A DNA stretch of 48,531 nt from Candidatus Pelagibacter sp. (lineage in GTDB: Bacteria > Pseudomonadota > Alphaproteobacteria > Pelagibacterales > Pelagibacteraceae), in the NCBI GenBank assembly GCA_002689925.1, contig NZIO01000049.1, forward strand, positions 1-48,531, written 5' to 3'. The notes under the pieces were generated by a model. That model was not told the DNA's origin. It did no database searches and saw only the letters and a list, made by a program, of their open reading frames with translations. Positions within the stretch are counted from its first letter, which is position 1. Every line of letters begins with the position of its first letter. Of the stretch, positions 25,119 to 33,629 are shown in pieces. A program made the position numbers and the translations under genes.

Positions 25119-26615
25119 ATGAGCAAAATAACTATGCCTAAAACTAATAATAAAATTTTTTTAAATAAAAAAATTTACGTAGAAGAACTCAAAAAGATTG
25201 TTAAAAAAGAGAATATTTTAAGTCATGAAGATGAGCTTAAACCATATGAGACAGATGGACTTTCTGCTTATAAAGAAATTCCTATGGCAGTTGTTCTTCC
25301 AGAAAATACAGATGAGGTAAGCAAAGTACTTAGGTATTGTAATGAAAAAAATATTAAAGTAGTTCCGAGAGGAGCAGGAACAGGCTTATCTGGAGGAGCA
25401 CTTCCATTAAAAGATAGTATATTATTAGGATTAGGTAAATTTAATAAAATTTTAGATATAGATTATGGAAATAGATGTGTAGTAGTTCAACCAGGTGTTA
25501 CTAATTTATCAATTACTAAAGCAGTAGAAAATAAAGGTTTTTATTATGCACCAGACCCATCAAGTCAAATTGCTTGTTCAATTGGAGGTAACGTAGCGGA
25601 AAACTCTGGAGGAGTTCATTCTTTAAAATATGGAACAACAACAAATAATATCTTAGGTTTAGAGGTTGTTTTTATGGATGGATCTATCAGCAGAATTGGA
25701 GGAAAAACTTTTGATACAGATGGTTATGATTTGCTTGGATTAATAACTGGCTCAGAAGGTTTGCTATGTGTAATTACAGAAGTAACAGTTAAAATTTTAA
25801 ATAAATCTCAATCCGCAAAAGCAGCTCTTGTTGGATTTTCCTCTATTGAAGATGCGGGTAATTGTGTATCTCAAATTATTGCAAGTGGAATTATTCCAGC
25901 AGGAATGGAAATGATGGATCAACTTTTAATAAAAGCTACAGATGATTTTGTTAAAGCGGGATATCCAAGAGAAGCTGAAGCTATGCTAATTATAGAGTTA
26001 GATGGTACTGAATTAGAGGTTAAAGAATTAATGAATAGAGTTGTTGAAATTGCAAAAAAGAATAAGTCTTTAAATATAAAGATCAGCAAAGATGACAACG
26101 AAAGAATAAAATTTTGGGCAGGAAGAAAAGCTGCTTTTCCAGCTTGTGGAGCAATGTCACCAGATTATTACTGTATGGATGGAACCATTCCTAGAGGAAA
26201 ATTGGCTGAGGTTTTAACTGAAATAAAAAGACTATCTAAAAAATATAATTTAAAAGTTGCAAATGCATTTCATGCTGGTGATGGTAATTTACATCCGTTA
26301 ATTATGTATGATGCTAATGATATAGAATCACTTAACAAAACTGAAAAGTTTGGAGCAGAAATTTTAAAATACTGCGTAAAAGTAGGAGGTATTTTAACGG
26401 GTGAACATGGTGTCGGGGTAGAAAAAAGAGAATTAATGTGTGAAATGTTTAATAATAATGATATTCAGCAACAAATAAAAATCAAAAAATCTTTAGATAA
26501 AAATTCTTTATTGAATCCCGGAAAAGTATATCCAATTTTAAGAAAATGTGCAGAAGAAGGGAGAGTACACGTACATGGAGGAAAAACAAAATTTCCAGAC
26601 ATTCCAAGGTTCTAA
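25119..26615 (+). CDS. glcD: glycolate oxidase FAD subunit GlcD
   Basis: A 498-residue FAD-linked oxidase (VAO family). The PCMH FAD-binding region includes VPRGAGTGLSGGALP (about 84-98), DPSSQIACSIGGNVAENSGG and KYGTTTNNILG. The C-terminal domain carries NAFHAGDGNLHPLI and TGEHGVGVEKREL. GlcD is the catalytic subunit that oxidises glycolate to glyoxylate, with GlcE and the FeS protein GlcF. All three follow in order. It overlaps glcE by 41 bases with the chosen glcE start. Confidence 0.96.
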   Translation: MSKITMPKTNNKIFLNKKIYVEELKKIVKKENILSHEDELKPYETDGLSAYKEIPMAVVLPENTDEVSKVLRYCNEKNIKVVPRGAGTGLSGGALPLKDSILLGLGKFNKILDIDYGNRCVVVQPGVTNLSITKAVENKGFYYAPDPSSQIACSIGGNVAENSGGVHSLKYGTTTNNILGLEVVFMDGSISRIGGKTFDTDGYDLLGLITGSEGLLCVITEVTVKILNKSQSAKAALVGFSSIEDAGNCVSQIIASGIIPAGMEMMDQLLIKATDDFVKAGYPREAEAMLIIELDGTELEVKELMNRVVEIAKKNKSLNIKISKDDNERIKFWAGRKAAFPACGAMSPDYYCMDGTIPRGKLAEVLTEIKRLSKKYNLKVANAFHAGDGNLHPLIMYDANDIESLNKTEKFGAEILKYCVKVGGILTGEHGVGVEKRELMCEMFNNNDIQQQIKIKKSLDKNSLLNPGKVYPILRKCAEEGRVHVHGGKTKFPDIPRF

Positions 26616-27855
26616 TTCAAATGTAATTAAACCTCAAAATGAATTAGAAGTTTCTGCTATAATAAAAGAATGTTATGACTCTGGTATTTCTATTGAACTA
26701 TATGGCAAGGGTTCAAAAAGAAATATAGGAAAACCAACTGAAACAGAAAGAGCATTAGATTTTTCTGAATTCGTAGGTGTTAATGAATACTTACCAGAAG
26801 AATTATATATAAGTGTAAAGCCTGGTACTCCAATATCTTTAATCGAAGAAGAATTAAAAAAAAATAATCAATGTTTAGCTTTTGAGCCAATAGATTTTGG
26901 ATACTTATTTTTAGGAAAAAGTAACTATGGAACAGCTGCTGGACATGTTGCGTGCAATATTACTGGACCAAGAAGATTAAGCGCAGGTAGTATCAGGGAT
27001 CATGTTTTAGGATTTAGAGGTGTAAATGGAAGAGGAGAAATAATTAAATCTGGTGGCAAAGTTGTAAAAAATGTAACAGGTTATGATTTAAGTAAAATTA
27101 TTTGTGGATCTTATGGAACGCTAGTAGCTTTGACAGAAGTTACTTTTAAAGTTTTGCCTTCTTTTGAATTAAATAAAACATTAGTGATTCATGGATTAAA
27201 CGTAGAACAAGCTTCTGAATTATTTGAAAAATCTTTATCATCCCCAAATAATATTTCTGGAGCATCTTTTTTGCCAATAGATTTGAAATGTGAAGGTTGT
27301 ACAATGAATATTGAAAAAACATTTCAACTAAATGATCTAAAACATGGTGGTTCTATTACTGCACTAAGAATTGAAGGTGTAAAAAATTCTGTTGAAGAAA
27401 GGATAAATAATTTATTTAAAGATTTAATGATTTCTTCTTTTGAAACTTCAACTTTAGATGATTTACAATCTAAAATTTTTTGGAACAAAATTAAAAACCT
27501 TGAAATGTTTCTGTCTAATAAAAATAATATTTTGAGAGCAGTTGTTCCACCATCTAAATGTGTTTTATTTTCTTACTTACTAAACAAACTACAATGTAAA
27601 TATTTTATTGATTGGGCTGGCTCATTGTTTTGGATTGAAGTTCATGACTTATCTGAAGAAATGTTTGATAATTTAAGAAAAAAAGTTATTAAACTTGAGG
27701 GGTATATATCTATGATTAAGTCTTCTGAAAACCTACCATCTGTTGAAGAAGTCTTTACAATAAATATTGATAAATTTAATATATCTCAAAATATTAAAAA
27801 AAGTTTTGATCCAAAGAGAATTTTAAATCCAGGTAAAATGTACACAGGTATTTAA
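26575..27855 (+). CDS. glcE: glycolate oxidase subunit GlcE
   Basis: A 426-residue second FAD-binding (PCMH) subunit: IELYGKGSKRNIGKPTET, GTAAGHVACNITGPRRLSAGSIRDHVLGFRGV in shortened form, GGKVVKNVTGYDLSKI, and a C-terminal KKSFDPKRILNPGKMY. I use ATG 26575 (preceded by GGGAG) instead of the in-frame GTG at 26548, which would lengthen the overlap with glcD without adding family-like sequence. The protein is a little longer than many GlcE (about 350-400). Confidence 0.93.
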   Translation: MEEKQNFQTFQGSNSNVIKPQNELEVSAIIKECYDSGISIELYGKGSKRNIGKPTETERALDFSEFVGVNEYLPEELYISVKPGTPISLIEEELKKNNQCLAFEPIDFGYLFLGKSNYGTAAGHVACNITGPRRLSAGSIRDHVLGFRGVNGRGEIIKSGGKVVKNVTGYDLSKIICGSYGTLVALTEVTFKVLPSFELNKTLVIHGLNVEQASELFEKSLSSPNNISGASFLPIDLKCEGCTMNIEKTFQLNDLKHGGSITALRIEGVKNSVEERINNLFKDLMISSFETSTLDDLQSKIFWNKIKNLEMFLSNKNNILRAVVPPSKCVLFSYLLNKLQCKYFIDWAGSLFWIEVHDLSEEMFDNLRKKVIKLEGYISMIKSSENLPSVEEVFTINIDKFNISQNIKKSFDPKRILNPGKMYTGI

Positions 27856-29159
27856 TGCAAACAAATTTTTCTGAAGAACAGTTAAAAGATAAAGATATAA
27901 AATCAAGTGAAAAAGAGATTAGAAAATGTGTTCATTGTGGTTTTTGTAATGCAACATGTCCCACTTATAAAATTTTAGGTGATGAACTTGATGGTCCGAG
28001 AGGAAGAATATATTTAATTAAAGATATGTTGGAAAAAAATAAACCTGCAAATGACAAAATTGTAAAACATATCGATAGGTGTCTTTCTTGTTACAGCTGT
28101 ATGACCACATGTCCTTCAAATGTAAATTATATGCATCTTATTGATAGTGGAAGAAATCATATCGAAAAAACTTTCAAACGACCCTTTGGAGATAGAATAA
28201 TAAGAAAATTTTTATCAATAGTATTACCAAATTTTTTTTTCTTTAAAACAGTTGCTATTATAACTAATTTAATTAGGCCATTTAAATTTATATTTTCAAA
28301 TAAGTTAAAAGAAATGATAAATTTAATGCCAAAACATTTTCCAAAAAATAATTTACAAATAAAAAAAATAAATTTTAATAGTAATAAAAAAAAATCAATA
28401 TCAAGAGTGGCACTGTTAACCGGATGTGTTCAAAAGGTTATCTCACCACAAATAAATGAAGCAACAGTAAGACTTTTAAACAGACACGACATTGAAGTTA
28501 TTGTCCCTCCTAAAATTAAATGTTGTGGATCTTTAAATCATCATTTAGGCAAAGAGGAATTAGCTAAAGAGGATTTTATTAAAAACATTTCTACTTGGTA
28601 TGATGAATATTTGAATAATGGTTTAGACGCAATAATTTCTAATACTTCAGGGTGTGGAACAACTTTGAAAGATTATGGTTACATTTTTAGATCTAATAAA
28701 GAATTAAAGAAAAAAGCTAAAAAAATTTCAGATCTTACTAAAGATATAACAGAATATTTAAGTGAAAATGTTAAATTAAATTTTACTAATACAGATAAAT
28801 TTAAAAAGTTTAAAATTGCATATCATTCTGCTTGTTCTATGCAGCATGGACAAAAGGTACATAATGATCCAATTAAATTATTGGAAAAAACAGGAAATAA
28901 TATTTTAGAAATTCCTGAAGGACATATTTGTTGTGGTTCTGCTGGAACTTATAATTTGTTACAAGGAAATATTGCTAAAATATTACTGAACAACAAAATA
29001 GCAAACATAGAAAAAGTCAAACCCGATATTATTTCTACAGGAAATATAGGTTGTATAACTCAAATCTCTAATGGAACAAAAATTCCTATACTCCATACTG
29101 TTGAAATAATAGATTGGTATACTGGAGGTCCCAAACCAGAAGTTTTAAATAATTTATGA
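27855..29159 (+). CDS. glcF: glycolate oxidase iron-sulfur subunit GlcF
   Basis: A 434-residue protein with two [4Fe-4S] motifs, CVHCGFCNATCP (Cys25, 28, 31, 35) and CLSCYSCMTTCP (Cys76, 79, 82, 86), followed by two CCG domains with IKCCGSLNHH and GHICCGSAGTYN. It conveys electrons from GlcD/E to the membrane quinone pool. The stop of glcE and start of glcF share one base, and glcF overlaps the next gene by 4. Confidence 0.96.
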   Translation: MQTNFSEEQLKDKDIKSSEKEIRKCVHCGFCNATCPTYKILGDELDGPRGRIYLIKDMLEKNKPANDKIVKHIDRCLSCYSCMTTCPSNVNYMHLIDSGRNHIEKTFKRPFGDRIIRKFLSIVLPNFFFFKTVAIITNLIRPFKFIFSNKLKEMINLMPKHFPKNNLQIKKINFNSNKKKSISRVALLTGCVQKVISPQINEATVRLLNRHDIEVIVPPKIKCCGSLNHHLGKEELAKEDFIKNISTWYDEYLNNGLDAIISNTSGCGTTLKDYGYIFRSNKELKKKAKKISDLTKDITEYLSENVKLNFTNTDKFKKFKIAYHSACSMQHGQKVHNDPIKLLEKTGNNILEIPEGHICCGSAGTYNLLQGNIAKILLNNKIANIEKVKPDIISTGNIGCITQISNGTKIPILHTVEIIDWYTGGPKPEVLNNL

Positions 29160-30109
29160 AAAAAATATTAATAACTAGACGATTATTAAAAAGTAACGAA
29201 GAAAGAGCATCTAAAATTTGGAATGTGAAATTAAATGCTACTGATGAAGTTTATTCACAAGGAGAATTAATTAAATTAAGTAAAAATTGTGATGGAATAT
29301 TAACTTCAATTGTAGATAAAATTGATAAAAAATTAATAGAAAGTTTGCCTGCTTCTGTAAAGATTATATCTAATTTTGCTGTTGGCTTTGGAAATATAGA
29401 TCTCGATGCTGCAAAAAATAGAAATATTGTGGTTACTAATACACCTGATGTTTTGACAGATGCGACTGCAGAAATTGCAATGTTGTTAATACTTGGTGCA
29501 GCTAGGAGAGCAAATGAAGGTATACAAATTTCAAAAACTCAAACATGGCAATGGTCAGCAGATTTTTTGATAGGTAAACAACTTTCAGGATCAAGATTGG
29601 GTATTTTAGGTATGGGAAGAATTGGTAGAGCTGTTGCTAAAAGAGCAAAATCTTTTGGAATGGAAATTCATTACCATAACAGATCCAGGTTAAACAAAGA
29701 ATTGGAGTCGGGGGCAACCTATCATGATAATATTAAAGATTTATTTTCTGTATCTGATTTTTTGTCAATTAATTGTCCTGCTACAGAAAAAACAAAAAAT
29801 ATAATAAATAAAGATTCATTAAAATTTTTTCCTAATGGAGCAATTATTACAAACAGCGCAAGAGGAGATATGATAGAGGATAATGCAATGGTAGAAGCAT
29901 TAAAAATTAAAAAAATTTATGCTTTAGGGCTGGATGTTTATAAAGGGGAACCTAAAATAAGTTCTGGATATTTAAATCATCCCAAAGTGTTTGTATTACC
30001 TCATTTAGGTAGTGCCACTAAAAAAACAAGAACAGATATGGCTGATCTAGCTATAAACAATATAGAGGAATTTTTTAAAACTGGCACTTGTGTAAATAAA
30101 GTAAATTAA
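29156..30109 (+). CDS. D-2-hydroxyacid dehydrogenase (glyoxylate/hydroxypyruvate reductase-like)
   Basis: A 317-residue NAD(P)-dependent enzyme. It has SNFAVGFGNIDLDAAKNRNI, the Rossmann GxGxxG in LGILGMGRIGRAVAKRA (about residues 145-161), the catalytic Arg in TNSARGDMIED, Glu in KGEPK, and His in VLPHLGSATKKTR. Close families reduce glyoxylate or hydroxypyruvate to glycolate or glycerate. As the last gene of the glc operon it may balance glyoxylate. It converges on the deacetylase gene 12 bases away, with no terminator hairpin visible. Confidence 0.93.
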   Translation: MKKILITRRLLKSNEERASKIWNVKLNATDEVYSQGELIKLSKNCDGILTSIVDKIDKKLIESLPASVKIISNFAVGFGNIDLDAAKNRNIVVTNTPDVLTDATAEIAMLLILGAARRANEGIQISKTQTWQWSADFLIGKQLSGSRLGILGMGRIGRAVAKRAKSFGMEIHYHNRSRLNKELESGATYHDNIKDLFSVSDFLSINCPATEKTKNIINKDSLKFFPNGAIITNSARGDMIEDNAMVEALKIKKIYALGLDVYKGEPKISSGYLNHPKVFVLPHLGSATKKTRTDMADLAINNIEEFFKTGTCVNKVN

Positions 30110-30121
30110 ATCTTGGATCAA

Positions 30122-31177
30122 TTAATAATTTTTTATTGTAAATTGAATACCTAGCCATCTCCATTTTCCATCATCTTCTCTTTTTGTACAATTAATCCTT
30201 CCTCTTTCACTTTTAAATTTGTCTTTTAAATTTATTTTTATTGTATTTTCTTTTAATATTTCAATATCAGAATTTCTCCAAATATTTCCTTCATTAGAAA
30301 AACATGTAATATTTTTAATATTTTTTAAATCATCAAAAAATATTATTTTGACTTCAGGAGGGTTGTCTATATCTTTTAAGTATTTTTCCTCAGGGAATAT
30401 TTTTTTATAAGGAAAAGGTATACTATTTATAATTGATTTAAATCTTTCAATTTCTCCATATTTTTCATTAATAGGAAATCTAGGCAATTCAAATATATTT
30501 TTTGACTTGTCAATTACTCCAGAGTGTTGTCCGAAAGCATATTTAAAATTTAAATTCATTACAATTTCTTTAAAATTGTTACTCCATTCTCCAAATGGAT
30601 AAGAAAAATATATTGGAGATTCATTAATTTCTTTTTTAAAAATTTTAATTGCTTTATTTAAATCATTAGTAATTTCTTCTTTGTTTTTATCAACTAAATA
30701 ATCATGACTATGACTATGGTTTCCTATAGTTGTAATTTTATTTTTAATTAATTCAGAAATTTCACTCCAACTCATATAACCTTTGTTTCCAACAGACTCC
30801 GTGTTAACAAATAAAATAAATGGAATATTTTTATCTTTTAAAATTGGCCAAGCTTTTTCATAAAAGGATTGAAAAGCATCATCTATAGTTAAAAGTATAT
30901 ATTTTTCATTGTCACTTTTTTTAACAATCTCATGTATTTGTTTTATATCTATATATTTAAAACCACTTTTTTCTATTTCTTTTAATTGTTTTTTAAAATC
31001 TTCAAGTTTAATATTTGTAGATGGGTATTTGTTTTCATCAAATCTATGATACATTAAACCAACTATACTATTATTTTTTAATGTACTAAAATTTAACTCT
31101 CCATATGATTTAGTTAAAAATAACAAAAAGAATATTAGAAAACAAATTATGAATTTTTTATCTATTAGTTTTGGCAC
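30122..31177 (-). CDS. secreted polysaccharide deacetylase family protein
   Basis: A 351-residue protein with a signal peptide (ICFLIFFLLFLTKSYG, cleavage near residue 26). The NodB-type deacetylase core has IVGLMYHRFDEN, the metal-binding aspartates in ILLTIDDAFQSF (Asp99/100), the histidines in IGNHSHSHDYL (about residues 152-159), and SYPFGEW. The C-terminal 100 residues are unrecognised. The start is GTG at 31177, because an in-frame stop lies just upstream. It overlaps the divergently oriented tsaB by 29 bases, an unusual head-to-head arrangement. Confidence 0.88.
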   Translation of the reverse strand: MPKLIDKKFIICFLIFFLLFLTKSYGELNFSTLKNNSIVGLMYHRFDENKYPSTNIKLEDFKKQLKEIEKSGFKYIDIKQIHEIVKKSDNEKYILLTIDDAFQSFYEKAWPILKDKNIPFILFVNTESVGNKGYMSWSEISELIKNKITTIGNHSHSHDYLVDKNKEEITNDLNKAIKIFKKEINESPIYFSYPFGEWSNNFKEIVMNLNFKYAFGQHSGVIDKSKNIFELPRFPINEKYGEIERFKSIINSIPFPYKKIFPEEKYLKDIDNPPEVKIIFFDDLKNIKNITCFSNEGNIWRNSDIEILKENTIKINLKDKFKSERGRINCTKREDDGKWRWLGIQFTIKNY

Positions 31178-31754
31178 AGCATCTCAATCAATATTTATAA
31201 AGTTAGAAAATAAGATATTTTATAAGAATTTGCAAAATATTAAGTTTGGTAGCGATGTACTTATGGATCAAATTTTGAAATTGACTTTAAAAAAAAAAAT
31301 TAAATTTAGTAAATTATCTGAAGTATATATAAATCAGGGGCCTGGATCTTTCTCAGGCTTAAGAAGCTCTTTAGCTATTGCTAAGGGGATTTCTCTATCT
31401 CAAGGAACTAAGCTTTATGGCTATAATACCTTTTCATGGTGTGTATCCCACTTTTTAAAAATCAGTAAGCCAATTTATTGTATATTAAAAATAAGAAAAA
31501 ACTATTTTATTCAAAAATTTAATAAATTAAAAAAACCTATTTTAAATCCAAAAATCATATCTAAAAAAGATATAATTACTAAATATAAAGACAGTTTTTT
31601 GGTTACAACCAGTGATTCGCTTAAAACATTTGATAAAGAAATATTAAATTTAAAAAACTTAAACATTACTAATTTAAACCATAAAATGCTTGAAATAATG
31701 AAAAGAAATAATTTATTACAAGGGAATTTAGTAAAACCATTGTACTTCAGATAA
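31149..31754 (+). CDS. tsaB: tRNA t6A biosynthesis protein TsaB
   Basis: A 201-residue ASKHA-fold protein with the family's core INQGPGSFSGLRSSLAIAKGI (about residues 60-80) and a degenerate N-terminal FLSISFGTASQSIFI where others have a LAIDTS-like motif. TsaB is a non-catalytic partner that scaffolds TsaD in threonylcarbamoylation of tRNA A37. The C-terminal half is poorly conserved and the protein is slightly short. Its start lies inside the 5' end of the divergent deacetylase gene. Confidence 0.88.
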   Translation: MNFLSISFGTASQSIFIKLENKIFYKNLQNIKFGSDVLMDQILKLTLKKKIKFSKLSEVYINQGPGSFSGLRSSLAIAKGISLSQGTKLYGYNTFSWCVSHFLKISKPIYCILKIRKNYFIQKFNKLKKPILNPKIISKKDIITKYKDSFLVTTSDSLKTFDKEILNLKNLNITNLNHKMLEIMKRNNLLQGNLVKPLYFR

Positions 31755-31802
31755 AATTATTCTTTTAAATAAAAGTTTTTGTAATAGAATATTAAATAAA
31801 AA

Positions 31803-32213
31803 ATGAGTGATACAATAGAAAATAAATGTATAGAAAAAGGTGTTGGCTTAACTGCACAAAGAAAAATTATTGCTCAAGTTATGTCTAAATCTAATGATCA
31901 CCCAAATGTTAACGAGTTACATAAAAGGGTTTCGCTAATAGATCCTAAGGTTAGTATAGCGACTGTTTATCGTACTGTTAAATTATTTGAAGAGGCAGGG
32001 ATTTTGTCTAAACACGACTTTAAAGGTGGAAAAGCTCGTTATGAAAAAGTGCCTGATGAGCACCATGATCATTTAATTGATGTTGATACTGGAAAAATAA
32101 TTGAATTTGTTGATGAGGATATTGAGAAACTACAAAAAAAAGTTGCTCAAAAACTTGGTTATAATCTTGTTGATCATAGATTAGAGCTTTATGGTTCTAA
32201 AACAAAAAAATAA
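31803..32213 (+). CDS. fur: Fur/Mur-family metal-responsive transcriptional regulator
   Basis: A 136-residue winged-helix regulator: TAQRKIIAQVMSKSNDHPNVNELHKRVS for the helix-turn-helix start, IATVYRTVKLFEEAGIL for DNA recognition, then the metal-site histidines in PDEHHDHLIDVDTGKIIEFVD and LVDHRLELYG. The cysteine pair of E. coli Fur (LxCLDCG) is absent, as in alphaproteobacterial Fur/Mur proteins, so it has no structural zinc at that site. Whether it senses iron or manganese cannot be decided from sequence. Ends 2 bases from the convergent zinc-ribbon gene. Confidence 0.92.
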   Translation: MSDTIENKCIEKGVGLTAQRKIIAQVMSKSNDHPNVNELHKRVSLIDPKVSIATVYRTVKLFEEAGILSKHDFKGGKARYEKVPDEHHDHLIDVDTGKIIEFVDEDIEKLQKKVAQKLGYNLVDHRLELYGSKTKK

Positions 32214-32214
32214 G

Positions 32215-32787
32215 TTAATATGATTTAAATAAATCTTTAACCATCAGTAAAAGATTATCAAAAGTCTCATAAATATATATTGCATTTGGTAATTTTTTTA
32301 AGATTTCAATTTCAAATGTTTTAAAGATCCCCATTACTGATAATGAAATTATTATAATTAAAAATATATATCCAAAAAAGCCTAACCCATTTCTTTCATT
32401 TGTATTAGTAGAAGTTTTTTTTATTTTTGAATTCTTTATTTTTTTAAAATTTATTCTACCACTCAATTTGTCAAGTTTGATGGAAACATTTTTTTTTGCA
32501 AGCACACCACTTTTACCTGAAGGAAGTAATTCAGCCCATTGCATCCCTAAAAACTTATATTTTTTTCCATCAAAAGTTATTTCTTTTTTAAAATCTTTTA
32601 TATTATTTTCTATTTTTTCTGGGCTATCTTCTTCAAAAACAGTTGGTTGGATTTGAATTTCATCTTTGACAGGTAATTGAAGCCACTGATAAGAACAATT
32701 ACCACACTGGACTTTCCTCCCATTTTGAGGAATGTCACTATCATTTACATAAAACTTTTTAGAACAACTTTTACAGTGTATAATCAT
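32215..32787 (-). CDS. zinc-ribbon (MJ0042-type) single-pass membrane protein
   Basis: A 190-residue protein with an N-terminal zinc ribbon, MIIHCKSCSKKFYVNDSDIP and VQCGNCSYQW (Cys5, 8, 28, 31). A charged linker follows, with residues 134-157 (GLGFFGYIFLIIIISLSVMG) forming a membrane helix and a short C-terminal tail. This layout is common in alphaproteobacteria (DUF3426-like proteins) but unassigned in function. A 54-residue small ORF on the same strand ends 26 bases upstream. Confidence 0.8.
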   Translation of the reverse strand: MIIHCKSCSKKFYVNDSDIPQNGRKVQCGNCSYQWLQLPVKDEIQIQPTVFEEDSPEKIENNIKDFKKEITFDGKKYKFLGMQWAELLPSGKSGVLAKKNVSIKLDKLSGRINFKKIKNSKIKKTSTNTNERNGLGFFGYIFLIIIISLSVMGIFKTFEIEILKKLPNAIYIYETFDNLLLMVKDLFKSY

Positions 32788-32813
32788 TAAAATTCTTAAA
32801 TTTCAATTTTATT

Positions 32814-32978
32814 TTATTCTATCATTTGACTAAGGACAAGGATCTCCTGTTTATTTTTATTATCATAGGTTGAAACATCATCTTTATTAGTAAATTTTTT
32901 TTCTATTTTTTTACTATCTAATTTAGAAATAGTATTTATAGCTTCTAATATTTGATTAAGCTCAAAATCTTTCATCAT
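32814..32978 (-). CDS. small hypothetical protein, 54 residues
   Basis: An ATG at 32978 (a second ATG follows at once at 32975) opens a 54-codon frame in the same direction as the zinc-ribbon gene 26 bases downstream. The protein is charged and predicted mostly helical at the start (LNQILEAINTISKLDSKK), ending EILVLSQMIE. No signal or membrane segment is seen and no family is recognised. No strong ribosome site is visible. The reason to believe in it is that it fills most of an otherwise unexplained 266-base gap in a genome with almost none, and that its composition is protein-like. Confidence 0.5.
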   Translation of the reverse strand: MMKDFELNQILEAINTISKLDSKKIEKKFTNKDDVSTYDNKNKQEILVLSQMIE

Positions 32979-33053
32979 GAATAATAAAAGTTAGCTTAAA
33001 ATAAGTCACAATTCAAACAAATATTTTTCACAAATCAATATTAAAATAAGGTT

Positions 33054-33629
33054 ATGAAAAAATTTGTATTTTATATTATTATTTTTATCTCTTTTTTTAA
33101 TATCAGTGGGAAAACAAATGAACTAAATCCTTCTCAATCAGATATAAAAGAAATTTTTAATATTGGAACAATGTTATCTCATGATAAAAAATTTACTTTA
33201 TTTTTTAAATCAAGGGAAAAATCTATTTTAGCCAGAGGTTCAGATTTTAACTACATTACAGATTATCCTCAAGATTTGTATATTATTCATAATAAAACAA
33301 ATGAGATAATTCCATTAATTACATATGATTGGTTTCCAAAAAAGGCAAAAAGTTTAAATATGAGCTCAAGTTTACCAATTTTTCCAGAAGATTATGCTTA
33401 TTATCTATTAAACGATAATGAGACTTTAATAATGATTAGTGGAATAAAATCGATAAAATCAAATTTAAAATTTAATTTAAAAAATAAAAAATTAGAAAAA
33501 ATTACCAATAATAAGAAATATAGAATTCTTGTTTCATCTTTGTTAAAAGATTGTGGATATAAAGATATTTATTCAACTTATAAATGTTCATATTACAAAC
33601 CTTTGATTTCTATGAATTTAATTAATTAG
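33054..33629 (+). CDS. secreted protein of unknown function
   Basis: A 191-residue protein with a clear signal peptide (KKFVFYIIIFISFFNISGKT, cleavage near residue 20). The mature part is lysine- and asparagine-rich with predicted beta strands (LYIIHNKTNEIIPLITYDWF, ETLIMISGIKSIKS) and two cysteines near the end (DCGYKDI, YKCSYY) that could form a disulfide. I do not recognise a family. AGG stands just before the start. Its last 8 bases overlap the convergent ftsY gene. Confidence 0.7.
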   Translation: MKKFVFYIIIFISFFNISGKTNELNPSQSDIKEIFNIGTMLSHDKKFTLFFKSREKSILARGSDFNYITDYPQDLYIIHNKTNEIIPLITYDWFPKKAKSLNMSSSLPIFPEDYAYYLLNDNETLIMISGIKSIKSNLKFNLKNKKLEKITNNKKYRILVSSLLKDCGYKDIYSTYKCSYYKPLISMNLIN

